DNA from: an uncultured bacterium
GTDB taxonomy: Bacteria > Verrucomicrobiota > Kiritimatiellia > RFP12 > UBA1067
Direction of reading: 5' to 3'
Length of the DNA: 64,000 nt
Assembly (NCBI GenBank): GCA_902764415.1
Contig: CACWVU010000008.1
Span: 1 to 64,000, forward strand
Part shown: positions 33,672 through 41,898 of the stretch, piece by piece
Position numbering within the stretch: position 1 is the first letter of the stretch
Layout of the letters: each line of letters opens with the position of its first letter
Program-made: the position numbers and the translations under genes
Notes under the pieces: generated by a model
What the model was told of the DNA's origin: nothing
Databases searched by the model: none
What the model saw: only the letters and a program-made list of their open reading frames with translations

Positions 33672-34591
33672 TGACGGAATACTCGACATCAACTCTGCAT
33701 GTGCCGGTCCTCCTGAAGGAGGCCGTCGACGCGCTCGCGGTGAAGCCGGGCGGCCGCTACGTGGACGGGACGCTTGGCCGCGCCGGCCACGCGCGCGAGA
33801 TCATCGCGCGCGGCGGCAGCGTGCTGGGCATCGACCGCGACGCCCAGGCGCTCGAGGAGGTAGGCGGGATCGAAGGACTCGTCGCCGTTCGCGGAAGGCA
33901 CGGCGACATCAAGGAGATTGCGGATGAACACGGATGGAATGAAGTCGACGGAGTCCTGCTGGACCTGGGCGTATCGTCTCCTCAGCTGGATGACGCCGGG
34001 CGCGGGTTCAGCTTTCTGCGCGAGGGACCCCTTGACATGCGCATGGATCGGTCGTCCCAGCTGACGGCCGCGGACATCGTGAACACCGAGGGCGAGGAGG
34101 CCCTCGCCGCGGTCTTCCGCGAGCTCGGCGAGGAGCCGCGGGCGCGGCGCATCGCGCGGGCGATCGTCAGGCGGCGCGAGTCGAAGGGGAGGATCGAGAC
34201 CACGACCGAGCTTGCCGACGTCGTCGCCGGCGCGGTCGGGAGGTCGGGTCCGCGGCATCCGGCGACGAGGGTCTTCCAGGCGCTGAGGATGGCGGTCAAC
34301 GACGAGCTCGGCGAACTCGACCGGGCGCTCGAGGGGGGGCTGGCGATCCTGCGCTCCGGCGGCAGGTTCGCGGTGATCACCTTCGAGAGTCTCAGCGACC
34401 GGAAGGTGAAGGGTTTTTTCTCGGCGCATGTCGGCAGGATGAAGTCCCTGCAGGCCGGCGGCGAGGAATGGTGCGGGGCGGAGCCGCGCGCGCGCGCGGT
34501 GACGCGCCGGGCGGTGGCGCCAGGCGAAGGCGAGACGGCGGCTAATCCACGTGCGCGGAGCGCGAAGCTCCGCGCGATAGAAAGGGCATAG
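33671..34591 (+). CDS. rsmH: 16S rRNA m4C1402 methyltransferase
   Basis: RsmH (MraW) methylates N4 of C1402 in 16S rRNA. Signatures: HVPVLLKEAVDAL at the N-terminus, DGTLGRAGHA (SAM site; usually GxGGH, here GRAGH), LLDLGVSSPQLDDAGRGFSF, PLDMRMD, and GGRFAVITFESLSDRKVK. Length 306 is typical. Start ATG 33671 overlaps the mraZ stop (TGATG), implying translational coupling. The C-terminal tail ends in a basic stretch. Confidence 0.95.
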   Translation: MTEYSTSTLHVPVLLKEAVDALAVKPGGRYVDGTLGRAGHAREIIARGGSVLGIDRDAQALEEVGGIEGLVAVRGRHGDIKEIADEHGWNEVDGVLLDLGVSSPQLDDAGRGFSFLREGPLDMRMDRSSQLTAADIVNTEGEEALAAVFRELGEEPRARRIARAIVRRRESKGRIETTTELADVVAGAVGRSGPRHPATRVFQALRMAVNDELGELDRALEGGLAILRSGGRFAVITFESLSDRKVKGFFSAHVGRMKSLQAGGEEWCGAEPRARAVTRRAVAPGEGETAANPRARSAKLRAIERA

Positions 34592-34595
34592 CGAA

Positions 34596-35030
34596 ATGGC
34601 GAAGAACAGGCGTATTCCCAAGCGCAGGTCGGTGGTGATGACGAACACGATGCGTGTCGGCGCGGTGCTCGGCATGCTGTTCGTCATGTCGATCATCAAC
34701 CTGCTCGCGTCGTCGAGCTGCCAGCAGCTCCTGAAGGCGATCGGCGAGGACGAGCGCGAGCTCGCCCGGCTCGAGGACGCCCGCCAGCGCGAGGCGTCGC
34801 GCTGGGAGGAGATGAAGACGCCGGAGAAGATCGAGCGGGCGCTCCTCCGCCACGGGCTGTCGATGAGGGCGGCGAGGGCCGACCAGGAAGTGCACATGAA
34901 GTCCAACGGCGAGCCCTATCCGGGCCAGATCTCCGTCGCCAGGGCGCGCCAGCGCCAGATGAATGTCGCCAGCGTCGGCGTCGGCGGGGGAGCCCGCACG
35001 TCCACGAAGCGCGCCTCCGTCCGCCGCTGA
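34596..35030 (+). CDS. FtsL-like bitopic division protein
   Basis: A 144-residue protein with a basic N-terminus (AKNRRIPKRRS), one transmembrane helix (about 20-40, VGAVLGMLFVMSIINLLA) and a charged helical segment likely to form a coiled coil (DERELARLEDARQREASRWEEM). This layout and its place between rsmH and ftsI match FtsL, which bridges FtsQ/FtsB and the FtsWI synthase. Sequence conservation in FtsL is low, so the assignment rests on position and topology. Start ATG 34596 has AAAGGGC upstream. Confidence 0.65.
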   Translation: MAKNRRIPKRRSVVMTNTMRVGAVLGMLFVMSIINLLASSSCQQLLKAIGEDERELARLEDARQREASRWEEMKTPEKIERALLRHGLSMRAARADQEVHMKSNGEPYPGQISVARARQRQMNVASVGVGGGARTSTKRASVRR

Positions 35031-35037
35031 CGCATCG

Positions 35038-36876
35038 ATGGCGATGCGCGGCGAGACGTGGCGGTTCTGGACGCCGGTGCTGCTGCTGCTGTTGATGGCG
35101 GCGTACGCCGGCCAGAAGCTGGTTCGCGCGCACGTCGACCCCAAGGTCACCGCGCCTACCTACGACTTCGAGCGAGAGCTGCCCGCCCGCCGCGGCACGA
35201 TCTACTCCGCCTACGGCGAGCGCTACCCGCTCGCGAAGAGCGTCCCGTTCTGGGAGTACGCGCTCGACCCGCTGGCGCTCACCAACGCCGTCGTCAGGCG
35301 CCGCGGCGAGCCGCGCCGCCCGAAGTACGCGATCGTCAAGACGATCGCCGACGCGCTGGGGATGGATTACCGCAAACTGAAGGGGATGGTCGACGCGCCG
35401 CCGCGCAGCGGGTGGCGCAACCAGCCGCTGGGGCTCTCGTCCGACCCCGAGGTCCACCGCATCCTCGCCGACTCGTCGCTCGTCGCCGGCGTGGCCATCC
35501 ACGACCGCCAGGTGCGCCAGTACCTGCACGGGCGGCGCCTCGCGCACGTGCTCGGGTCGGTCAACGCCGGGCACGTCGGCTCCGCCGGCGTCGAGCAGCG
35601 CTTCAACCGCGAGCTCTCCGGCACTCCGGGGATGATCCGCGGCAGAAAGGACGCGCGTGGGTTCGAGCTCTACGACAAGCGGACGATCTCCATCGACCCG
35701 GTGCCGGGGGCGGACGTCTACCTCACCATCGACCACAACATCCAGTTCGAGGCCGAGAACGCGCTCAAGTGGGGCGTCGACGAGTTCGGCGCCGGCACCG
35801 GCTGGTGCATCGTGATGGACGCGAAGACCGCGGCGGTGCTGGCGATGGCGTCGCTGCCCGACTTCGATCCGATCACCTACGGACGCACCACCGAGGACGA
35901 GCAGCTCAACCGCGCCATCGCCTTCAACTACGAGCCGGGTTCGGTGATGAAGGTGATCACCGCCGCGACCGCCATAGACGCGCTGCCGGGCAAGTACGGC
36001 CCCGGGACTGTCTTCCGCACCAACCGCGACGACCCCAACTACTTCAAGCTGCCCAGCGACACCGGCCACACCTGGCCGGCGACGATGACGCTGAGGGACG
36101 CGATCGTCCATTCCTCCAACATCGTCATCGGCAAGCTCGCCTACGACCTCGGCCCCAAGACGGTCTTCGCCGGAATGAAGCGGTTCGGCTTCGGCGAGAA
36201 GACCGGCATCGAGCTTCCTGGCGAGCAGTACGGCATCGTGCCCGACCCCAACAAGCGGATGTGGGACAAGGCGTCGCGGTCGCGCGCCGGCATCGGCCAG
36301 TTCGTGGCGGTGACGGCGATCCAGCTCGCCGCCGCCTACCAGGCGATCGCCAATGACGGGGTGAGGATGCGCCCGCACGTCGTCGAGAAGGTGGTCGCGC
36401 ACGACGGCAGCGAACTCTACCGCTGGGACTCCTCGCCGGCCGGCAGGGCGGTCTCGGCGACGACCGCCCGCACGCTGCGCGACATGATGCTCGGCGTTGC
36501 CGCGCCCGGGGGCACGGCCCGCCGCGCGGCGATCCGCGGATACTCGGTGGCGGGCAAGACCGGCACCGCGCAGAAGAGCATCCCGGGCGGCAGGGGTTAC
36601 TACCCCGGGCAGTACCGCGCGACCTTCTGCGGCATCGTGCCGGCCACCGACCCGCGGATTGTGGTGCTGGTTACCCTGGACTTCGACCGCAACACCAAGT
36701 TCCACCAGGGCGGCAACTCGTCCGGCATCGTCTTCCGGCGCATCGCGACGGCGGCGCTGCGATTCCTTTCGGTCATGCCGGACCGGCCAGAGGAGCTCCA
36801 GGACGCCGAGGAAGAGGACGAATACGACCGCATCGTCGAGGAGCGGGCCGAAAGATACACCCCTGCCGACCGGTGA
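35038..36876 (+). CDS. ftsI: Septal peptidoglycan transpeptidase (PBP3/FtsI-like)
   Basis: A 612-residue class B penicillin-binding protein with one N-terminal membrane helix (FWTPVLLLLLMAAYAG). The pedestal domain includes RGTIYSAYGE and LAHVLGSVN. The transpeptidase domain has the three active-site motifs: S-x-x-K in PGSVMK (Ser near 302), SSN (near 357) and KTG in GKTGTAQ (near 505). It crosslinks septal peptidoglycan. ATG 35038 starts 8 nt after the ftsL stop. The Glu/Asp-rich tail (DAEEEDEYDR) is unusual. The expected next genes murE, murF, mraY and ftsW are absent; a tRNA gene follows instead. Confidence 0.9.
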   Translation: MAMRGETWRFWTPVLLLLLMAAYAGQKLVRAHVDPKVTAPTYDFERELPARRGTIYSAYGERYPLAKSVPFWEYALDPLALTNAVVRRRGEPRRPKYAIVKTIADALGMDYRKLKGMVDAPPRSGWRNQPLGLSSDPEVHRILADSSLVAGVAIHDRQVRQYLHGRRLAHVLGSVNAGHVGSAGVEQRFNRELSGTPGMIRGRKDARGFELYDKRTISIDPVPGADVYLTIDHNIQFEAENALKWGVDEFGAGTGWCIVMDAKTAAVLAMASLPDFDPITYGRTTEDEQLNRAIAFNYEPGSVMKVITAATAIDALPGKYGPGTVFRTNRDDPNYFKLPSDTGHTWPATMTLRDAIVHSSNIVIGKLAYDLGPKTVFAGMKRFGFGEKTGIELPGEQYGIVPDPNKRMWDKASRSRAGIGQFVAVTAIQLAAAYQAIANDGVRMRPHVVEKVVAHDGSELYRWDSSPAGRAVSATTARTLRDMMLGVAAPGGTARRAAIRGYSVAGKTGTAQKSIPGGRGYYPGQYRATFCGIVPATDPRIVVLVTLDFDRNTKFHQGGNSSGIVFRRIATAALRFLSVMPDRPEELQDAEEEDEYDRIVEERAERYTPADR

Positions 36877-36880
36877 TTTT

Positions 36881-36889
36881 TGGTATAAT
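36881..36889 (+). promoter_or_regulatory. Extended -10 promoter of tRNA-Arg
   Basis: TGGTATAAT, hexamer 36884-36889. Transcription would start about 36896, 7 nt before the mature tRNA. Confidence 0.75.
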
Positions 36890-36902
36890 ACACCAACCTA
36901 AC

Positions 36903-36979
36903 GCGACTGTAGCTCAATTGGATAGAGCGTTGGCCTCCGAAGCCGAAGGTTGCTGGTTCGATCCCAGTCAGTCGCACCA
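36903..36979 (+). tRNA. tRNA-Arg, anticodon CCG
   Basis: The 77-nt cloverleaf is complete, with CCA encoded. Acceptor GCGACTG (36903-36909) pairs with CAGTCGC. The anticodon stem TTGGC/GCCGA encloses CTCCGAA, giving anticodon CCG (codon CGG). The T arm GCTGG-TTCGATC-CCAGT is standard. Confidence 0.95.
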
Positions 36980-37010
36980 AAACCCCAATAAATAAAGGGG
37001 TTTGTTTTTT
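36980..37010 (+). terminator. Intrinsic terminator after tRNA-Arg
   Basis: Stem AAACCCC/GGGGTTT (36980-36986 with 36997-37003), loop of 10 nt, then GTTTTTT. Confidence 0.9.
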
Positions 37011-37022
37011 AGGGTGGAACAA

Positions 37023-37163
37023 ATGAACCCAAAATTACCGCACAAATTACCGCACAGATTACCACTCGTTGCAATGCACGCGACAAGCGCCATCCGCGCC
37101 TACCCGCAGGCCTTCCCGCTCCTGACCAAGTACTACCTCAACGCCGAGAGAGGGAGAGCCTGA
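37023..37163 (+). other. 46-codon ORF after tRNA-Arg, doubtful
   Basis: The frame begins MNPKLPHKLPHRLP, encoded by a 12-nt tandem repeat (ATTACCGCACA at 37034 and 37046), and continues VAMHATSAIRAYPQAFPLLTKYY. I recognise no family. It could be a leftover of DNA once integrated at the tRNA gene, or non-coding. No other gene is seen in 37011-37251. Confidence 0.25.
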
Positions 37164-37173
37164 GGAAGTGTTT

Positions 37174-37208
37174 CAGCAGCCAGCGGCCAGCGGCCAGCAG
37201 CCAGTTAG
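37174..37208. repeat. Five tandem heptanucleotides (CAGCRGC type)
   Basis: Units CAGCAGC, CAGCGGC, CAGCGGC, CAGCAGC, CAGTTAG. Same word family as 15905-15953. Confidence 0.7.
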
Positions 37209-37251
37209 AGCGGATGTTGGGTTGGCCGATTTGCGCGGCAGGGGGACTATT

Positions 37252-37260
37252 TGGTATAAT
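37252..37260 (+). promoter_or_regulatory. Extended -10 promoter of pcnB
   Basis: TGGTATAAT, hexamer 37255-37260, 9 nt before the ATG at 37270; predicted UTR about 3 nt. Confidence 0.75.
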
Positions 37261-37269
37261 ACACGACCA

Positions 37270-38469
37270 ATGTTTGGTTTTCTGAAGAAGCGCAGCAAGG
37301 GCCCGGTCGTCTACGAGCGGGCCAAGCACTGCATTTCTCGGAAGGACATCGACCCCGACGCGCTGAAGGTGCTCTACCGGCTGAACGCCCTCGGCTACAC
37401 CGCCTACTTGGTCGGCGGCGGCGTGCGCGACCTGCTGCTCGGCCGCAAGCCGAAGGACTTCGACGTCGGCACCAGCGCGACTCCCAACGAGGTGAAGCGC
37501 GCGTTCCGCAACTGCTTCCTCATCGGCCGCCGCTTCCGCCTCGCGCACATCCGCTTCGGCGAGAAGGTGATCGAGACGGCGACCTTCCGCCGCAACTCGC
37601 AGACGGTTGGCGAGATCATCGAGCATGCCGCCGAGGGCCCGTTCGAGGACAACACCTTCGGCACCCCGGAGACCGACGCCTACCGCCGCGACTTCACCGT
37701 GAACGGCCTCTTCTACAACATCAAGGACTTCTCGGTCATCGACTGGGTGGGCGGGATGAAGGACCTCGAGGGCAAGGTGATCCGCTCCATCGGCGACCCG
37801 GAGATCCGCTTCCGCGAGGACCCAGTGCGGATGATGCGGGCGATCAAGTTCTCGTCGCGGCTCGGCTTCAGGATCGAGCGCAAGACCGCCGCGGCGATGA
37901 AGAAGCTCCACGCCTGCATCCTCACCGCCGCGGTGCCGCGCGTCTGCGAGGAGGTGTTCCGCCTCTTCCCCTACGGCTGCAGCGAGGAGGCGTTCCGCCA
38001 GATGTACGCCTGCGGGCTGCTCGGCGACCTGCTGCCCGACCTTGCGAAGTTCATCGACTCCGACGGCGGGAAGAAGTCCAGCACCTTCAACTACCTCCGG
38101 GTGCTCGACGAGTACGAGCGGATGATGTCCGCCAAGGGCTTCGAGGTGTCGAACGGGCTGCGCGCGGCGGTTCTGCTCACGGGCCTCTTCCGCCGCGAGC
38201 GCAAGGACGGCGCCGGGCGCAAGGTGATGCAGACCCTGCACGGCGCGCTGAAGACGCCGAAGTCGGTCTATTTCACCGGCGTGCTGCTGATGGAGTCGAT
38301 GAAGCGCCTCGCCCAGCCGCCGTGCCGCGGCAAGCAGCGCTTCGTCCACAACCGGGATTTCCTCGACGCGCTCGACTACAACCGCATAATCCTGCGCGCC
38401 GAGGGCAAGAGCGAGAAGACGCTCGACGAATGGGCCGACCTCTACGAATCGAAAGGAACGAAAGAATGA
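37270..38469 (+). CDS. pcnB: Poly(A) polymerase / tRNA nucleotidyltransferase family protein
   Basis: A 399-residue class II nucleotidyltransferase. The head domain reads AYLVGGGVRDLLLGRKPKDFDVGTSATP (residues about 40-67), with the GG and DxD catalytic motifs, followed by RRFRLAHIRFG and RRDFTVNGLFYN, then RFREDPVRMMRAIKF. The extra C-terminal region and basic N-terminus (FLKKRSKGPVV) resemble the bacterial poly(A) polymerase branch more than CCA-adding enzymes. Since tRNA-Arg encodes its own CCA, a CCA-repair role is not excluded. The in-frame ATG at 37168 lies upstream of the promoter, so 37270 is the start. Confidence 0.85.
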   Translation: MFGFLKKRSKGPVVYERAKHCISRKDIDPDALKVLYRLNALGYTAYLVGGGVRDLLLGRKPKDFDVGTSATPNEVKRAFRNCFLIGRRFRLAHIRFGEKVIETATFRRNSQTVGEIIEHAAEGPFEDNTFGTPETDAYRRDFTVNGLFYNIKDFSVIDWVGGMKDLEGKVIRSIGDPEIRFREDPVRMMRAIKFSSRLGFRIERKTAAAMKKLHACILTAAVPRVCEEVFRLFPYGCSEEAFRQMYACGLLGDLLPDLAKFIDSDGGKKSSTFNYLRVLDEYERMMSAKGFEVSNGLRAAVLLTGLFRRERKDGAGRKVMQTLHGALKTPKSVYFTGVLLMESMKRLAQPPCRGKQRFVHNRDFLDALDYNRIILRAEGKSEKTLDEWADLYESKGTKE

Positions 38470-39098
38470 ACCTGATAGACCTCAAGAAGAACCCCGAACT
38501 CATCCCCGTCATAGAATGGTGGGAGAAGGATGGCAAGCAGACGGTGATCTGCGTCCTCGTGGCAGTTGCCGCGGTGGCCGGCTGGTATGGCTGGAAGCAC
38601 CACCGCGCCTCGGAACGCGCCGCGGCCTCCGCCGCGATCGCCGAGGCCAATGCCCCGGCCGACCTCGAGGATGCGGTCGCCAAGTTCTCCGGTACCGCCG
38701 CTGAGCCGGCGCTCGAGATCAAGCTCGCGAAGAGCTACTACGACGACGGCCGCTACGACGAGGCGCTCGCCCGCTACGAGGAGATGTCCGGCAAGGTGCC
38801 ACCCGAGTTCGCCGACATCCCGGTGGTCGGCAAGGCGATGTGCCTCGAGGCGCTGAAGAAGTTCCCCGAGGCGCTCGAGGCCTTCGACGGCTTCGCGGAG
38901 GCCAACCCCAAGAGCTACCTGGCGCTCACGGCGAAGCTTGGCGCGGCGCGGTGCCTCGCTGAGTCCGGCGATCCGGCGAAGGCGCTCGAGCGCATCGAGT
39001 CGCTCAAGAAGGAATGCGAGGGCGACGAAGTCTCCAAGAGCAGGGTGGAGGCAGCCGAGAACGCGATCAAGCGGCTCGCCAAGGAGCTGAAGGAGTGA
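38466..39098 (+). CDS. Membrane-anchored TPR protein (YfgM-like)
   Basis: A 210-residue protein with a short cytoplasmic N-terminus, one membrane helix (about residues 22-45, VICVLVAVAAVAGWYGW) and two or three tetratricopeptide-like repeats (SYYDDGRYDEALARYEEM, LEALKKFPEALEAFDGFA, LAESGDPAKALERIESL). This is the architecture of YfgM, a periplasmic chaperone-network protein associated with the SecYEG translocon. The secG gene lies 69 nt downstream, consistent with a translocon link. Start ATG 38466 overlaps the pcnB stop by 4 nt. Confidence 0.7.
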   Translation: MNLIDLKKNPELIPVIEWWEKDGKQTVICVLVAVAAVAGWYGWKHHRASERAAASAAIAEANAPADLEDAVAKFSGTAAEPALEIKLAKSYYDDGRYDEALARYEEMSGKVPPEFADIPVVGKAMCLEALKKFPEALEAFDGFAEANPKSYLALTAKLGAARCLAESGDPAKALERIESLKKECEGDEVSKSRVEAAENAIKRLAKELKE

Positions 39099-39103
39099 CC
39101 GCG

Positions 39104-39117
39104 GCGGTTGAAACCGC
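39104..39117. repeat. GC hairpin after the TPR gene stop codon
   Basis: GCGG-TTGAAA-CCGC sits 5 nt after the TGA. There is no T-tract. It may be a weak terminator between the TPR gene and the secG promoter. Confidence 0.4.
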
Positions 39118-39128
39118 AGGGCTGAATT

Positions 39129-39137
39129 TGGTATAAT
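39129..39137 (+). promoter_or_regulatory. Extended -10 promoter of secG
   Basis: TGGTATAAT, hexamer 39132-39137; the leader of about 24 nt carries AAAGGT and AAGGGAAA. Confidence 0.7.
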
Positions 39138-39167
39138 CCGCAAAACTACGAAAGGTAAAAAGGGAAA

Positions 39168-39635
39168 ATGACTATCTTCATCGGCTTTCTCTACGTGATC
39201 GAGGTGCTGTCCTGCCTGCTGCTGGCGCTGGTGATTCTGCTCCAGAAGCCCAAGGAAGGCGGACTTGGCGGCGCCATTGGCGGCGGCATGCTCGAGGCTT
39301 CGCTCGGCGCCGACGCCGGCAATGTGCTCATCAAGGCGACGGCCATCCTCGGCGCGATCTTCCTCGCCAACACGCTGGTGCTGGCGCGGCTTACCTCGAC
39401 GGTGCATTCGCGTTCGATCATGGCTCGCGAAGTCGCCCCTGCGGCGCAAACGGCTCCCGAGCTGCCGCTTGGCGCTCCTGAGCTGCCCGCGGCTCCCGCT
39501 CCGGCCGCTCCTGCTCCGGCTCCCGCTCCCGCCCCTGCGCCTGCACCGGCACCGGTTGCGGCTCCGGCTGCTCCTGCACCCGCTCCGGCTCCCGCTCCCG
39601 CCCCTGCGCCGGAGGCTCCGGCGCCGGCGAAGTGA
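39168..39635 (+). CDS. secG: Protein translocase subunit SecG with Ala/Pro-rich tail
   Basis: SecG is the small third subunit of the SecYEG channel. The first 75 residues show the two membrane helices and the conserved loop LLQKPKEGGLGGAIGGG, FLANTLVLARL at the end of helix 2. The remaining 80 residues are a tail dominated by Ala-Pro repeats (APAPAPAPAP), uncommon but seen in some SecG proteins; it would lie on the periplasmic side if both termini are external. The repetitive tail comes from a GCTCC-rich DNA tract. The stop overlaps the GTG start of the next gene. Confidence 0.88.
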   Translation: MTIFIGFLYVIEVLSCLLLALVILLQKPKEGGLGGAIGGGMLEASLGADAGNVLIKATAILGAIFLANTLVLARLTSTVHSRSIMAREVAPAAQTAPELPLGAPELPAAPAPAAPAPAPAPAPAPAPAPVAAPAAPAPAPAPAPAPAPEAPAPAK

Positions 39636-41098
39636 AGAAGCTTGCGCTTTTCGTCGCGACGGGGTTCGGCTTGGGTCTCGTCGCGCCTGTTGCGCCCGGA
39701 ACGATCGGATCGTTTCCGGGCGTTGTGCTTGCTTACCTGACCACGCAGCTGCCGGTCTGGATGCAGATTGCGGTATGCGCGCTTTTTACTCTCGCGGCGA
39801 TCCCCATCTGCGGCTCGGCGGAGCGCACGCTGGGGATCAAGGACGACGGGCGGATCTCTGCGGACGAGTGGATGCTCTTCCCGATTGCGCTCATCGGCAT
39901 TCCGCTCGCGGACCTGCCGTGGTGGTCGATGATTGTCTTCTTCGTGATCGTGCGCGTCGTCGACATAGTCAAGCCGTGGCCGTGCCGCGCCCTGCAGGCG
40001 ATCCGCGGCGGTCTCGGCATCGTGATCGACGACTTCTTCGCCAATCTCTACTCGCTCGGCCTGAACTGGCTGGTTGTCGTCTTTCTCCTCAATCCGTTCT
40101 GCTGTGCGTCCCGGTCGGACGGGTCCGGACGCGAGCCGGTTAAGGTGATCTTTGACACCGACATGTTCACCGACTACGACGACATCGGCGCGATCGCCGT
40201 CCTGCACGCGCTTGCGGACGCCGGCGAGTGCGATATCCTCGCCACCGTGAGCTCGACGCGCGGCAATTCGTCCGTCGCCGTCTGCGAGGTGGTGAACGCC
40301 TGGTACGGACGCCCTGACATACCGGTCGGCTGCGTCCGCGGCATCGGCATCGGCGGCAGGCCGACGACCGGCGACGGCAACGGACACGGGAAGTTCAGCG
40401 GGCTCGCCGCGAAGTACGCGCGGTTCGTGAAGCATCCCGACTCGTCCCAGGCGCCGGACGCGCTGGAGGTCTACCGTCAGGTCCTTTCGGCGCAGCCGGA
40501 CGGCTCGGTGACCGTCTGCACGGTAGGCTTCACCAGCAACCTGCGGCGGCTCGTCGAGGCGTATCCGGAGCTGGTGGCGAAGAAGGTGAAGCTCTGGGTG
40601 GCGATGGCGTGCAGGTATCCGGACGGCGAGGAGTACAACTCGTCGATGGACGCGGAGTCGTCGCGCATCGCCTTCGAGAAGTGGCCCACGCCGATCGTAT
40701 TCAGCGACTTCGACTACGGCAGGTGGATCTTCACCGGACGCCGCATCGCCGAGGACGCGGAAGCGTCGGGTCCGGTGAAGGACCTTTTCGCCGCCTGCCT
40801 GCCGGCGCGGAGCGAATGCAGCGAGACGACCTACGACCGCAGGGAAGGGCATCCGAGCTGGGACGAGACGGCGGTCCTCTACGCGGTGCGCGGCGCTGGC
40901 GACGTCTTCGGGCTCGAGCGCGGCACCTACCGGATGGCGCCGACGGGCGGGCGCAATGTCTGGAAGGCGGATCCGTCCGCGCGCGACGCACGGATTGTGG
41001 AGAAGCTGCCGAAGGCGGAGGTCGGTCGGATCATCGACGAGCTGATGTGCCGTCGCCCGAGGTCCGCGAAGTACGGGCGCTGGGTGCGCGGCAGATAG
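39632..41098 (+). CDS. Phosphatidylglycerophosphatase A fused to a nucleoside-hydrolase-like domain
   Basis: A 488-residue fusion. Residues 1-155 are PgpA-like: GFGLGLVAPVAPGTIGSFPG, ISADEWM, RVVDIVKPWPC and GLGIVIDD, with several membrane helices; PgpA dephosphorylates phosphatidylglycerophosphate. Residues 170-480 resemble inosine-uridine nucleoside hydrolases: the metal site VIFDTDMFTDYDDIGAIAVL (from about 171), and TVGFTSNLRRLVEAYPEL. The junction NPFCCASRSDG looks like a former signal peptide end, so the hydrolase domain may be exported behind the last PgpA helix. Start is GTG 39632, overlapping secG. No frameshift or internal stop is visible, so the fusion appears real. Substrate of the second domain is unknown. 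Confidence 0.8.
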   Translation: MKKLALFVATGFGLGLVAPVAPGTIGSFPGVVLAYLTTQLPVWMQIAVCALFTLAAIPICGSAERTLGIKDDGRISADEWMLFPIALIGIPLADLPWWSMIVFFVIVRVVDIVKPWPCRALQAIRGGLGIVIDDFFANLYSLGLNWLVVVFLLNPFCCASRSDGSGREPVKVIFDTDMFTDYDDIGAIAVLHALADAGECDILATVSSTRGNSSVAVCEVVNAWYGRPDIPVGCVRGIGIGGRPTTGDGNGHGKFSGLAAKYARFVKHPDSSQAPDALEVYRQVLSAQPDGSVTVCTVGFTSNLRRLVEAYPELVAKKVKLWVAMACRYPDGEEYNSSMDAESSRIAFEKWPTPIVFSDFDYGRWIFTGRRIAEDAEASGPVKDLFAACLPARSECSETTYDRREGHPSWDETAVLYAVRGAGDVFGLERGTYRMAPTGGRNVWKADPSARDARIVEKLPKAEVGRIIDELMCRRPRSAKYGRWVRGR

Positions 41099-41108
41099 GA
41101 GGGTCTAC

Positions 41109-41873
41109 ATGGCCAAGACGAATCCAATGAGTCTGGAAGGCAGGCGGATACTGGTGACGGGGGCGTCGTCCGGCATTGGCCGCGCGGCGGCGGAGCTGGC
41201 GGCGGAGCTGGGGGCGTCGGTAGTCTTGTCGGCTCGGCGCGCCGATGCGCTGGAGGAGGCGCGGCGGGCGATGGCGAACCCGGATGCGCACACGGTGGTC
41301 GCGGGCGACCTCGCCGACGCGGCGTTTGCGAAGTCGCTTCCGTCCGCGGCGGCGGCGGGCGGCAGGCTCGACGGCTTCGTCCACGCGGCGGGGATCTGCC
41401 GCGCGATGCCGGCCGGGGTTGTCGGCGAGCGCCAGCTGGAGGAGTCGATGAAGGTCAACTACTTCGCGTTCATGCTGATGATGGGCGAGTTCGCGAAGGG
41501 GAAGCTCGCGGGGAAGGGTTTTTCGGCGGTGGCGGTATCGTCCGTCTCGTCGCAGGCCGGCTGGGCCGGGGGCTCGCTCTATGCGGGCTCCAAGGGCGCG
41601 CTAGACGCGGCGGTGCGTTCGCTGGCGGTGGAGCTGGCGCCGAAGGGAATGCGGGTCAACGCGGTGCTGCCCTCGAACATCAGGACGCCGCTCTCGGCCG
41701 CGCTTGCGGCGGCGGCTGGCGACGATGCCGCCGCGGCGCTTGCCGCGCGCCATCCGCTGGGCTTCGGCGAGCCGCGTCAGGTGGCGGCGGCGATTGTGTT
41801 CCTCCTCGGCGACGCGGCCTCGTTCGTGACCGGCGCCGCGTTGCCGGTCGACGGCGGCTATCTCGCCGGCTGA
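41109..41873 (+). CDS. SDR family oxidoreductase (FabG-like)
   Basis: A 254-residue short-chain dehydrogenase. NAD(P)-binding motif TGASSGIGRAA near residue 17, the HAAG variant of the structural NNAG motif, catalytic Ser in VSSVSSQAG and the YxxxK pair in YAGSKGA. The C-terminus VTGAALPVDGGYLAG is typical. FabG-like enzymes reduce 3-oxoacyl-ACP, but many relatives act on sugars or alcohols; no fatty-acid gene is adjacent, so I leave the substrate open. Start ATG has AGGAGG 6 nt upstream. Confidence 0.85.
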   Translation: MAKTNPMSLEGRRILVTGASSGIGRAAAELAAELGASVVLSARRADALEEARRAMANPDAHTVVAGDLADAAFAKSLPSAAAAGGRLDGFVHAAGICRAMPAGVVGERQLEESMKVNYFAFMLMMGEFAKGKLAGKGFSAVAVSSVSSQAGWAGGSLYAGSKGALDAAVRSLAVELAPKGMRVNAVLPSNIRTPLSAALAAAAGDDAAAALAARHPLGFGEPRQVAAAIVFLLGDAASFVTGAALPVDGGYLAG

Positions 41874-41898
41874 CTGACGTTTTGGGCGTGGAGGGCTG

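Noticed and set aside
37023-37163. Integrase remnant at tRNA-Arg
   Set aside because: The 46-codon ORF has no tyrosine-recombinase motif and no duplicated tRNA end is visible; kept only as a doubtful ORF.
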